In this document: in pieces, positions 32,833 to 40,179 of the stretch
Layout of the letters: every line of letters starts with the position of its first letter
How positions within the stretch are numbered: position 1 is the stretch's first letter
From: DATBHM01 sp963772375
Lineage (GTDB): Bacteria > Actinomycetota > UBA4738 > JACQTL01
NCBI GenBank assembly: GCA_963772375.1
Contig: CAVYXG010000001.1
Location: 1,916,139-1,980,138 of the forward strand
Length of the DNA: 64,000 bases
Direction: 5' to 3'
The notes under the pieces: model-generated
Databases searched by the model: none
What the model saw: the letters and a program-made list of their open reading frames with translations, nothing else
Told to the model about the DNA's origin: nothing
Position numbers and translations under genes: made by a program

Positions 32833-33426
32833 ATGGGCACCTCCGGAACCGACGTCGCGGATGAGAAGGCAGCGCTGCGGACCCGGATGCGGGCGGCGCG
32901 GGCCATGCTCTCCCCCGAGGAACGAGCCGCGGCCGCCGCGGCGGTCGAGGCGGCGCTGTTCGGCCTCGCCGAACTGGTCCGGGCCGGGACCGTGCTGGGG
33001 TTCGCCTCCTTCGGGTCGGAGATCCCGACGGCGGCGATCCTCGATCGCCTGGCCCGCGAGGGGAAGAGCGTGCTGGTGCCGTTCCTCGTGGACGGGCGGA
33101 TGGAGGCGGCCCCCGCCGGCGGCGCGACGGTGGCGACGTCCTACGGGGCGCTGGAGCCCGCCGACCGCACCCCCGTGGACCCGGCGGCGGTCGACGCGGT
33201 CCTCGTGCCGGGGCTGGCGTTCGACCCGGCCGGCGGGCGGACCGGATACGGCGGGGCGTACTTCGATCGCTACCTGCGGCGGACCCCCCGGGAGGCGCCG
33301 AGGATCGCGATCGGGTTCGGCCTGCAGGTCGTCGACCGGGTCCCGATGGCGGCGTGGGACGAACGCGTCGACCTCGTGGTCACCGAGACCCGCGTGATCC
33401 GGTGCGCGCCGCCCCGCCGCACGTGA
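32833..33426 (+). CDS. 5-formyltetrahydrofolate cyclo-ligase
   Basis: A 197-residue enzyme with KAALRTRMRAARAMLSPEER at the N-terminus, VLGFASFGSEIPT, the substrate loop LVPGLAFDPAGGRTGYGGAYFDRYL and the ATP/Mg region IGFGLQVVDRVP. It recycles 5-formyl-THF to 5,10-methenyl-THF using ATP in the cytoplasm. Normal length. It is followed by the FmdB and MTA-phosphorylase genes in the same direction (60 and 422 nt later), which is a common actinobacterial order. Confidence 0.9.
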   Translation: MGTSGTDVADEKAALRTRMRAARAMLSPEERAAAAAAVEAALFGLAELVRAGTVLGFASFGSEIPTAAILDRLAREGKSVLVPFLVDGRMEAAPAGGATVATSYGALEPADRTPVDPAAVDAVLVPGLAFDPAGGRTGYGGAYFDRYLRRTPREAPRIAIGFGLQVVDRVPMAAWDERVDLVVTETRVIRCAPPRRT

Positions 33427-33471
33427 TCCGTGGGCGGCGCGAATCGACCCGGAGCAGCGAGGGGGCTCGCG

Positions 33472-33477
33472 TAGAAT
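33472..33477 (+). promoter_or_regulatory. -10 hexamer TAGAAT, leaderless start at 33486
   Basis: TAGAAT ends 8 nt before the ATG of the FmdB gene. Confidence 0.5.
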
Positions 33478-33485
33478 GAATCACG

Positions 33486-33851
33486 ATGCCCACCTACGAG
33501 TACGCGTGTCTGCAGTGCGGCGAGCACGTGGAGGTCTACCAGTCCTTCACTGACGAGCCGTTGTCCGTGTGCCCCAACTGCGGTGGGCAGCTCCGCAAGG
33601 TGTTCCATCCGGCCGGGATCCTGTTCCGGGGGTCGGGGTTCTACAAGACCGACAGCCGGTCGAAGTCGTCGAAGGGCGAAGGCGGGTCGTCATCGGAGTC
33701 GAGGAAGACCCCGGCGAAGTCGTCGGACGGAGGCGGCTCTGGGTCGTCCGGGTCGTCGACGTCGTCGTCCGGGTCGTCGACGTCGGATTCGTCGTCGTCG
33801 GGGTCCGGTGGGTCGAAGCAGCCCGCCAAGTCGTCGAAGGGGTCGTCCTGA
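33486..33851 (+). CDS. FmdB-family zinc-ribbon protein with Ser/Gly tail
   Basis: The first 55 residues are a FmdB zinc ribbon (MPTYEYACLQCGEHVEV with one CxxC, CPNCGGQLRKV with the second). The remaining 65 residues are almost only Ser, Gly, Lys and Thr, a disordered tail encoded by a GTCG-rich repeat. FmdB proteins are thought to be regulatory but have no proven role. The stop TGA overlaps the probable CTG start of the MTA-phosphorylase gene by 4 nt (CTGA). Confidence 0.85.
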   Translation: MPTYEYACLQCGEHVEVYQSFTDEPLSVCPNCGGQLRKVFHPAGILFRGSGFYKTDSRSKSSKGEGGSSSESRKTPAKSSDGGGSGSSGSSTSSSGSSTSDSSSSGSGGSKQPAKSSKGSS

Positions 33852-34642
33852 GCACCGCAACCGTCGGGGTGTTCGGGGGGTCGGGGTTCTACTCGTTCGT
33901 CGACGCCGTCGACGAGGTGACCGTGGAAACGCCGTACGGCGAGACGTCCGCGCCCATCACGATCGGCGACGTGGGCGGCGTTCAGGTGGCCTTCCTCCCG
34001 CGGCACGGGCGCAAGCACCAGTTCCCGCCGCACATGGTCCCCTACCGGGCCAACGTCTGGGCGATGAAGGAGCTCGGCGTCGAGCGGCTGTTCGCGCCAC
34101 TGCGCGGTCGGGTCACTGCAGCTGGAGTGCGGCCGGGGTCGTTCGTCGTGTGCGACCAGCTCGTGGACCGGACCCGCAGCCGGGCCGACACGTTCTACGA
34201 CGGGCCGGAGACCACGCACATATCGTTCGCGGACCCGTACTGCCCCACGATGCGATCTTCGCTGATCTCGACGGGCGCCGAGCTCGGAATCCCGCTCCAC
34301 GAGACGGGAACGGTCGTGGTGATCCAGGGGCCGCGGTTCTCGACCCGGGCGGAGTCGGCGTGGTTCCAGCGGCAGGGCTGGGACGTCATCAACATGACCC
34401 AGTACCCGGAGGCGCCGCTCGCCCGCGAGCTGGAGATGTGTTTCGCGAACATCTCGCTCGTCACCGACTACGACGTGGGTGTCGGTGACACGCCGCCGGT
34501 GACCCACGAGGAGGTCATCCGGGTGTTCGACGAGAACAACGCGCGGTTGCGCGACCTGTTGTTCGCGACGATCCCCGCGCTGCCCGCCGAACGCGACTGC
34601 CCGTGCGCGACCGCCCTGGCCGGGGCGCGGTTCGAGCCGTAG
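33848..34642 (+). CDS. mtnP: S-methyl-5'-thioadenosine phosphorylase, with an aberrant internal segment
   Basis: A 264-residue MTAP/PNP-family enzyme: TVGVFGGSGFYSF, PRHGRKHQFPPHMVPYRANVW, VVCDQLVDRT, VVVIQGPRFSTRAES, VINMTQYPEA and VTDYDVGVG. It phosphorolyses MTA to adenine and MTR-1-P. The expected CAVGSLQ-type loop reads LRGRVTAA: the motif exists in another frame at 34101-34126, as if one base were inserted near 34100 and one lost near 34126. Either the assembly has two indels or the active-site loop is altered. No usual start fits the N-terminus; CTG at 33848, with GAAGGGG upstream, is the best. Confidence 0.85.
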   Translation: MSTATVGVFGGSGFYSFVDAVDEVTVETPYGETSAPITIGDVGGVQVAFLPRHGRKHQFPPHMVPYRANVWAMKELGVERLFAPLRGRVTAAGVRPGSFVVCDQLVDRTRSRADTFYDGPETTHISFADPYCPTMRSSLISTGAELGIPLHETGTVVVIQGPRFSTRAESAWFQRQGWDVINMTQYPEAPLARELEMCFANISLVTDYDVGVGDTPPVTHEEVIRVFDENNARLRDLLFATIPALPAERDCPCATALAGARFEP

Positions 34643-34645
34643 GGT
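34640..34645 (+). promoter_or_regulatory. -10 hexamer TAGGGT, leaderless start at 34652
   Basis: TAGGGT begins with the stop codon of the MTA phosphorylase and ends 6 nt before the ATG of the 58-aa gene. Confidence 0.4.
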
Positions 34646-34651
34646 CGTTGC

Positions 34652-34828
34652 ATGGATGAGCTGCAGCTCATCACCGTCGAGCTCCGGTTCAAGACCCGCG
34701 ACGATCCGGGCCAGCTGGCCGATCGCATCCAGGAGGCGACCGCGATGATCGTCGGGCGCGAGGAGCTCGAGGAGTTCCGGTGGCGCTCGCTCCCGCTCGA
34801 GTCGAAGAAGGACCGCCACCGCGAGTAG
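34652..34828 (+). CDS. Small conserved protein, 58 aa
   Basis: A 58-residue protein: MDELQLITVELRFKTRDDP, then QLADRIQEATAMIVGREELEEFRWRSLPLE and a charged end. The beta-alpha-beta pattern is regular and I recall similar short actinobacterial proteins, without known function. ATG with no ribosome site and a TAGGGT hexamer 6 nt upstream, so probably leaderless; alternatively it is read from the mtnP transcript. Confidence 0.6.
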   Translation: MDELQLITVELRFKTRDDPGQLADRIQEATAMIVGREELEEFRWRSLPLESKKDRHRE

Positions 34829-34957
34829 CTCGCTCGCCGCGGAACAGGTGTGACCCCGCTCACTGACAGCCCCTCAGGAACGCGCTAGCGTCGCGTCACC
34901 TCCTCCCCCGAACGACTCGGTGCTCGCTGCTGCGTGCGCTCGACGAAGGAGGGTGGG

Positions 34958-35626
34958 ATGGGGAGGAAGTGGTCACCCGCATCGAAGGTCTGGGCGGCGC
35001 TCGCGATCGCGTTGGGGTTGGCGGCGTTCCTGCTGGTCCACGGGTACATCCAACGGGTGCAGGCCCTGGCGCCGGCCCTGGGACGGCCGGTTCCGGTGCT
35101 GGTCGCCTCGCGCGACCTGGCGAGAGGGACGCGCCTGACCGAGGACATGCTCCGGCGGGTCACGGTGCCAGCGAGGCTCGAACCGCCCGGGGCGATGTCG
35201 AACCCGTCGTCGGCGGATGGTCGCGTCCTGCTCGCCGGGCTCGCCGAGGGAGAACCACTGACGGTGACGCGCCTGGCGCCCGCGAGGGCCGGGCCGATCG
35301 CCGCACTCGTTCCCGAAGGGTTCCGGGCGGTGTCCGTCCCCGTCGAGCTCCCCGCCGGGTCGGTGCATCCGGGCGACCGCGTGGACCTGCTGGCGACGTT
35401 CACCTCCGGGCGGCACCACGTCGAGACGGTGGCCTCGGCGCTCGAGGTGCTGCTGGTGATGAGCTCCGCCGACGCCGGGGTCGGGGTCGGGGTCGCCGAC
35501 ACGGGTGGCTCGGACCTCGGAACGCTCGTGGTCCTGGCGACGCCGAGCGAGGCCGAGAGCCTCGCGTACGCGAGGGCGTTCGCCGCGATCTCGGTGCTGA
35601 TCGACGGCCCAGACGCCGCCGCCTGA
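34958..35626 (+). CDS. cpaB: CpaB/RcpC-type SAF-domain protein
   Basis: A 222-residue protein with an N-terminal membrane helix (VWAALAIALGLAAFLLV) and a SAF domain with VLVASRDLARGTRLTEDMLRRV, followed by AVSVPVELPAGSVHPGDRVDLLATF. This is the CpaB subunit of Flp/Tad pilus assembly, exposed outside. No other tad genes lie in the window, so it is an orphan or serves another secretion or envelope role. The ATG has GGAGGG just upstream. Confidence 0.8.
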   Translation: MGRKWSPASKVWAALAIALGLAAFLLVHGYIQRVQALAPALGRPVPVLVASRDLARGTRLTEDMLRRVTVPARLEPPGAMSNPSSADGRVLLAGLAEGEPLTVTRLAPARAGPIAALVPEGFRAVSVPVELPAGSVHPGDRVDLLATFTSGRHHVETVASALEVLLVMSSADAGVGVGVADTGGSDLGTLVVLATPSEAESLAYARAFAAISVLIDGPDAAA

Positions 35627-35632
35627 ACTGCG

Positions 35633-36076
35633 TCAGACCTGCGCGGCGACCGCGAGGAAGGGCAGCGAGTGGATCGCGGCGCCCTCGTCGACCGAGGCCT
35701 CGACGGTGTAGGAGCCCGGTTCGGGGATCTGCAGCGGGACGTTCATCGCCACCTGGAACAGCTGGCTCATGCCGTGCGGCGTGCCCGGCGGCCGGCCCAC
35801 CTCGAACTCGCCCTCCGCCTTGAACAGCTCCTGGTCGGCGTCCGCGGACAGGCCCCGGATGGTCAGCTTGTGACGGCGATTCGTCTCGGTCCACTCGACC
35901 CGGACCCCGGCGGCGATGGCGACCGGCAGCGTGGCCGGGTACTGCGACAGCTGCACGCGATCCCAGCCGCCACCCATCACGTAGAGCTTGGCCCCGACCA
36001 CCTGCGCAGCGTCGCACAGCAGGAGGTACTCGACGGCCAGGCCGGGGAAGCCGTCCTCGCCCGGCAGCTCGCTCAC
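35633..36076 (-). CDS. Conserved hypothetical protein linked to TldE
   Basis: A 147-residue soluble beta-rich protein: LAVEYLLLCDAAQVVGAKLYVMGGGWDRV, then VAIAAGVRVEWTETNRRHKLTI and LFQVAMNVPLQIPEPGSYTVEASVD. It looks like a two-sheet beta-sandwich; I recall this layout as a DUF6941-type protein. The GTG start overlaps the tldE stop by 4 nt. No catalytic residue is visible. Its place behind tldD-tldE suggests a related role in peptide processing or only operon company. Confidence 0.75.
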   Translation of the reverse strand: MSELPGEDGFPGLAVEYLLLCDAAQVVGAKLYVMGGGWDRVQLSQYPATLPVAIAAGVRVEWTETNRRHKLTIRGLSADADQELFKAEGEFEVGRPPGTPHGMSQLFQVAMNVPLQIPEPGSYTVEASVDEGAAIHSLPFLAVAAQV

Positions 36077-37413
36077 GTTCCCCCGATCGTCATCTCGCTC
36101 ACCAGCACGGTCGGCGAGCCCGTCGAGCCGAAGAACCGCAGGTCGTTGCCCACGGCCACGACGCGCTCGAGGACGTCGCGCAACGTGCTCGCCACGGTCA
36201 TCTCCCGCAGCGGCTCGCCCAACGAGCCCCCGGTGATGCGGAGCCCCGTCGCCCCCACGGAGAACTCGCCGGTGATGGGGTTCGCCCCCGAATGGACGCC
36301 GGAGACCTCCTGGATGTACACGCCGTGGTTCGCCTGCCGAAGGAGCGCCTCGGGCGGCTCCGTTCCCGCGGCCAGGAACAGGTTGGTGGTGGAGACGCCC
36401 GGCGGTGTCCGGAACCCGGCCCGGCCGGCGTTCCCCGTCGAGAGCGTCCGCCCGCGGTGCGCCGTGTGCGCGTTGTGCAGGAACCCGGTCAGCCGCCCGC
36501 GGTCGATCAACGGCGTCCGCATCGTGGGCACGCCCTCGTCGTCGACGGGCGCGGCACCGGGACCGTCGAGCAGCCGACCGTCGTCCACGAGGTTCACGGG
36601 ATCCGACGCCACCACCTCGCCGGCCAGCGACGCGAACAGCGACCGGCCCTTCTGGACCGACTCCGCGGACAGTGCGACCGCCAGCACGCCGAGGAACGCC
36701 ACCGCCGCGGCCGGATCGAGCACGACGCGGAACGGCCCGGAGGCCGGCTTCGTCGCGCCGAGCAGCCGGGCCGCGCGCGTGGCCGCCTCCTCCGCGCAGG
36801 CCATCCAGTCGAGCTCGCCCGGGTCGCGCCCAAGCCGGAATGCGAACCCCGTCTGCGTCTCGCCCCCCTCCTCGGCGAGCGTCGAGGCGGAGCACCAGCA
36901 GTCGGTACGGCCGTACTCGCCCTGGATCCCGCGGGTCGAGGCGATCGCGATCCGCGAGATCGAGTCGCCGTAGGACACGTGGTCGACCTTGCGGACCCTC
37001 GGATCCGACCGGGCGGCCGCGACGTCCAGGCCGAGAGCCAGCTCCACCTTGCGCTCCGTGGCGGTGTCCACGAGCTCCTGGTGGAACAGCCCCGGGAGCC
37101 GCTCCGGGCGCTGCGGCGCCGGCAGCACGTTGTGCTCGTCCTCCGTGGAGAGCGCCGCGTTCTCGCGGGCCCTGGCGACGGTCGCCGCCACCTCGGCCAC
37201 GGTGGGATCGGCCGCCCACGCGTAGCCCATGCGCCCCCCGGTGATCAGACGGACCCCGACGCCCCGGCTCTCGGCGAACGTCACCGACTCGACGTCGCCG
37301 GCCCGGGCCCGGACCTCGGTCCGCCGCGACTCCTGGACGAACGCCTCGACGTCCTCGCCGCCCTTCGCGACGCGGAGCGCCGCCGCCGTCAGGTCCGAGA
37401 GGTCCACGGTCAC
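36073..37413 (-). CDS. tldE: TldE/PmbA-type metalloprotease partner
   Basis: A 446-residue TldD/PmbA-family protein. It lacks the HExxxH zinc motif that TldD carries, as is normal for TldE. Motifs: VRARAGDVESVTFAESRGVGVRLITGG, GKATGP-like loop near TKPASGPFRVVLDP, VDDEGVPTMRTPLIDRGRL, and the C-terminal SGVHSGANPITGEFSVGATGL. With TldD it forms a heterodimer that degrades or matures peptides. The GTG overlaps the tldD stop by 4 nt. Confidence 0.95.
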   Translation of the reverse strand: MTVDLSDLTAAALRVAKGGEDVEAFVQESRRTEVRARAGDVESVTFAESRGVGVRLITGGRMGYAWAADPTVAEVAATVARARENAALSTEDEHNVLPAPQRPERLPGLFHQELVDTATERKVELALGLDVAAARSDPRVRKVDHVSYGDSISRIAIASTRGIQGEYGRTDCWCSASTLAEEGGETQTGFAFRLGRDPGELDWMACAEEAATRAARLLGATKPASGPFRVVLDPAAAVAFLGVLAVALSAESVQKGRSLFASLAGEVVASDPVNLVDDGRLLDGPGAAPVDDEGVPTMRTPLIDRGRLTGFLHNAHTAHRGRTLSTGNAGRAGFRTPPGVSTTNLFLAAGTEPPEALLRQANHGVYIQEVSGVHSGANPITGEFSVGATGLRITGGSLGEPLREMTVASTLRDVLERVVAVGNDLRFFGSTGSPTVLVSEMTIGGT

Positions 37414-38810
37414 GCCGTCCCCCCGACCGTCATGCGCGAGATGCGGAGCGTCGGGCTCCCGTTCCCGACGGGGACGCCCTGCCCCTCCTTCCCGCAGATC
37501 CCGTAGAACACCTCGAAGTCGTCCGCCAGCACGTCGATCCCCTGGAGGATGCCCGTGCCGTTGCCGACGAGGTTGGCGCCCCGCACCGGCGACGTGACCT
37601 CGCCGTGCTCGATCAGGTACCCCTCGGTGACCCCGAACACGAAGTCGCCGGTCGCCGGGTTCACCTGGCCGCCGCCGAGGCGGCGCGCGTAGAACCCGTT
37701 CGGCGTGTCCGCCACGACCTGGTCCGGCGTGGCGCCGCCGGGGAGGATGTACGTATTGGTCATCCGGGGGATCGGGAGGTGCGCGTACGACTGCCGCCGG
37801 CCGTTCCCGGACGAGGGGACGCCGTCGTGCTCCGCCCGGATCCGGTCGTACAGGTAGCCCTGCAGGACGCCCTCGGTGAACAGGGTCGTGCGCTGGCTCG
37901 GCCATCCCTCGTCGTCGAACGAGAACGAGCCCCACGCGTTGGGCACGGTGGCATCGTCGACGCCGTTCAGCAGGGGGGTCGCCAGCAGCTCGCCGACGCG
38001 CCCGCGGTAGATCGACGACTCCTTCTGGATCAGGTCGGCCTCGAGTCCGTGGCCACACGCCTCGTGGAACAGCACCCCGCCGCCCCCCGGCCCCATCACC
38101 ACCGGCATCTCCCCCGCCGGCGCGGGGACGCCGTCGAGCATCGCGACCGCCTGCCTGGCGGCCTCCCGGGCCGTGTCCGCCGGGGGGAAGCGGTCGATGT
38201 ACTCGGTGCCTGCGACCAGGGCCGGACCGTGGAACCCGATCTGGAGGGCGCCATCGCGGGCGGCGACCACCTGCACGACGAGCCGGATGCGGGGCCGGTC
38301 CTCGCGGACGAGCCGTCCGTCCGACGCGGCGATCATCACCCGCTGGACCGAGTCGCCGTACCCGGCCACCACCTGGGTCACCGCGGGGTCGAACGACCGC
38401 GCGGCCTCGTCCGCATCACGGAGCCAGCCGACCTTGTCCTCGGACGGGACGCCCGATGCCGCGCGCTCGGCGGCGTGCACCACGCCGGGCTCCCGGTCCG
38501 TGAGGTCGACCACCAGGCCCCGTTCGTCGCCGCGGACCGACGCCGACGCGGCGGCGGCGACCTCCAGCAGCGAATCGCGGTCCAGACGGTTGGAGAACGC
38601 GTACCCGGTCGAGGTCCCCTGGACGACGCGGACCCCGGCCCCGCGGTCGAGGCCGCTGTCGAGCTCCTCGATCCGGCCGTCGTCCAACCGGACGCCGAGC
38701 GAGCTTCGTTCCTCGACGAACAGCTCGGCGAACGAGCCACCCCGCGCGAGCGCCGCCCGCAGCACGTCGTGGGCGAGCGAGGGGTCGACGAGATGGTCGA
38801 CGGAGGACAC
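37410..38810 (-). CDS. tldD: TldD metalloprotease
   Basis: A 466-residue TldD with the zinc site FHEACGHGLEADLI (HExxxH), GVLFHEACGH being the core, and GVSTGYAFSN-like, RMTNTYILPGG and TGDFVFGVTEGYLIEHGEV motifs. It is the catalytic subunit of TldD/E, a cytoplasmic protease for small peptides and modified natural products. The GTG start is 9 nt from TAGAAT, so the operon is probably leaderless. No RiPP precursor is visible next to it. Confidence 0.95.
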   Translation of the reverse strand: MSSVDHLVDPSLAHDVLRAALARGGSFAELFVEERSSLGVRLDDGRIEELDSGLDRGAGVRVVQGTSTGYAFSNRLDRDSLLEVAAAASASVRGDERGLVVDLTDREPGVVHAAERAASGVPSEDKVGWLRDADEAARSFDPAVTQVVAGYGDSVQRVMIAASDGRLVREDRPRIRLVVQVVAARDGALQIGFHGPALVAGTEYIDRFPPADTAREAARQAVAMLDGVPAPAGEMPVVMGPGGGGVLFHEACGHGLEADLIQKESSIYRGRVGELLATPLLNGVDDATVPNAWGSFSFDDEGWPSQRTTLFTEGVLQGYLYDRIRAEHDGVPSSGNGRRQSYAHLPIPRMTNTYILPGGATPDQVVADTPNGFYARRLGGGQVNPATGDFVFGVTEGYLIEHGEVTSPVRGANLVGNGTGILQGIDVLADDFEVFYGICGKEGQGVPVGNGSPTLRISRMTVGGTA

Positions 38811-38819
38811 CGAACGCCG

Positions 38820-38825
38820 ATTCTA
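38820..38825 (-). promoter_or_regulatory. -10 hexamer TAGAAT, leaderless tldD
   Basis: On the minus strand TAGAAT ends 9 nt before the GTG at 38810. Confidence 0.5.
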
Positions 38826-38856
38826 TCGGTGCCGCGCCCCGACGCAGGACCGGTGG

Positions 38857-40095
38857 TCAGGCGGCCGGAGTGGGGGCGCCCACGGTGGCCCGCCGCCGAC
38901 TCCCGAACCGCCATGGCCCCACGAAGGGCACGAACGCGGCCAGGATCCCCAGCTGGATCAGGGGGTTCGGTTCCCATTCGTGCACGCCGACGAGCTGAAC
39001 GGCGAACACCGTCGCGGCGAGCACCACGTACGCCGCGGGGCCGGCGCCGCGCAGCTCCATCAGCTGCTCCAGCCCCCACGTCGCCATCGGCACGACGGCG
39101 ACCAGCCCCAGCACCAGCAGCCGTTCGGTGTTGTACGCGAACAGCAGCTGCGTGAGCACCAGCACCAGGAACGGCACCGACCGGAGGGCGAACGACCGTG
39201 CCCGCGGGCTTCGCAGCCCCACGACGGCCAGGAGGGGAACGACCAGCCCGAACGCCGATACCGTTCGGACCAGCGTGCTCCCGAGGTGGTGCAGCCGCTT
39301 CCCCACGATGTGGTGCAGGACCGATCCGTACGTGTAGTGCGGGATCACGTTGTCGCGGATGGCCGCCGGGAACCGCGCGACGTACGCGGGGTCGGCGTTC
39401 CGTGCCGGGATCCCGACGTGGAGCGCCACCAGGACCGCGACCGCGGGCAGCGTCGCGCCGATCGTCCGCACCGCGAGCGACCGGTCCCACGGGCGCGCCG
39501 CCCGCAGCGTGTACGCGAGCGGCGCCACGAAGATCACGCTCTCCTTCGCCATGGCCCCCAGCGCGAGGCACACGGCGAACCCCACGTCGCGCCCCGACAG
39601 CGCGAGCAGCACGGCGCACGTCGCCAGCAGGAACGCCAGCGGATCGGTCAGCCAGAAGTCGAACAGCGTCCACTTGGTGGCGTACCCGACCGCGAAGTAC
39701 AGCAGCAGCCCCGCGACGGCGATCGGAGCGGCGAACCCCAGCCGCCGAAGCAGCACCCACACGGCGACGCCGGTGGCCCAGACGGTGGCGATCGACACCA
39801 GCTGGAACCCGAGCTGCGCGGAGAACGGCATAACCCACACGAGCGCCGGCGCGAGCACGCGCCAGCCGTACGGCGCGATGTGGAACCCGAACGGCCCCTG
39901 CACCGCCATCGCGATGTACATGTGGTGGTCCCAGGGCAGCGCGAAGTACGGGGTCCCCGGCGTCAGGTGGTCCGTCCGGAACCACAGCAGGCCGGTGCAG
40001 AGCGCGGCGACCCCGGCCGCGAGCAGGAGGTCGCGGCGATCGACCCGTGCCGGCGGGCCGGCGAACGACCGATCCTCGAGCCGCGCCGTGGTCAT
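38857..40095 (-). CDS. GT-C-like polytopic membrane protein
   Basis: A 412-residue protein with about ten hydrophobic helices and an external loop after helix 1 (FRTDHLTPGTPYFALPWDHHMY), where the DH pair sits at the position of the acidic catalytic residue of GT-C glycosyltransferases. Later motifs: WRVLAPALVW, ALGAMAKESVIFVAPLAY, a long loop with NVIPHYTYGS. It is probably an actinobacterial polyprenol-linked glycosyltransferase or flippase. ATG at 40095 is 7 nt from CATCCT and fits a TTGACC promoter; the frame extends to 40113. Confidence 0.7.
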   Translation of the reverse strand: MTTARLEDRSFAGPPARVDRRDLLLAAGVAALCTGLLWFRTDHLTPGTPYFALPWDHHMYIAMAVQGPFGFHIAPYGWRVLAPALVWVMPFSAQLGFQLVSIATVWATGVAVWVLLRRLGFAAPIAVAGLLLYFAVGYATKWTLFDFWLTDPLAFLLATCAVLLALSGRDVGFAVCLALGAMAKESVIFVAPLAYTLRAARPWDRSLAVRTIGATLPAVAVLVALHVGIPARNADPAYVARFPAAIRDNVIPHYTYGSVLHHIVGKRLHHLGSTLVRTVSAFGLVVPLLAVVGLRSPRARSFALRSVPFLVLVLTQLLFAYNTERLLVLGLVAVVPMATWGLEQLMELRGAGPAAYVVLAATVFAVQLVGVHEWEPNPLIQLGILAAFVPFVGPWRFGSRRRATVGAPTPAA

Positions 40096-40102
40096 GACGT
40101 TC

Positions 40103-40132
40103 AGGATGCGCAAGCGGCGGGATGGTGGTCAA
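40103..40132 (-). promoter_or_regulatory. Promoter TTGACC-N18-CATCCT for the GT-C-like gene
   Basis: On the minus strand TTGACC (40132-40127) and CATCCT (40108-40103) are 18 nt apart; CATCCT ends 7 nt before the ATG at 40095. Confidence 0.45.
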
Positions 40133-40167
40133 CCGACCGGGGGCCTCGCGAGCGTGCTGGCGGCGCG

Positions 40168-40173
40168 TAGCAT
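40168..40173 (+). promoter_or_regulatory. -10 hexamer TAGCAT, leaderless start at 40180
   Basis: TAGCAT ends 6 nt before the GTG. It is divergent from and only about 60 bp away from the promoter of the 40095 gene. Confidence 0.45.
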
Positions 40174-40179
40174 TCGGCC

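Noticed and set aside
33700..33850. GTCG-rich tandem repeats as a CRISPR or satellite
   Set aside because: They encode the Ser/Gly/Thr tail of the FmdB protein in frame; no regular spacer pattern.
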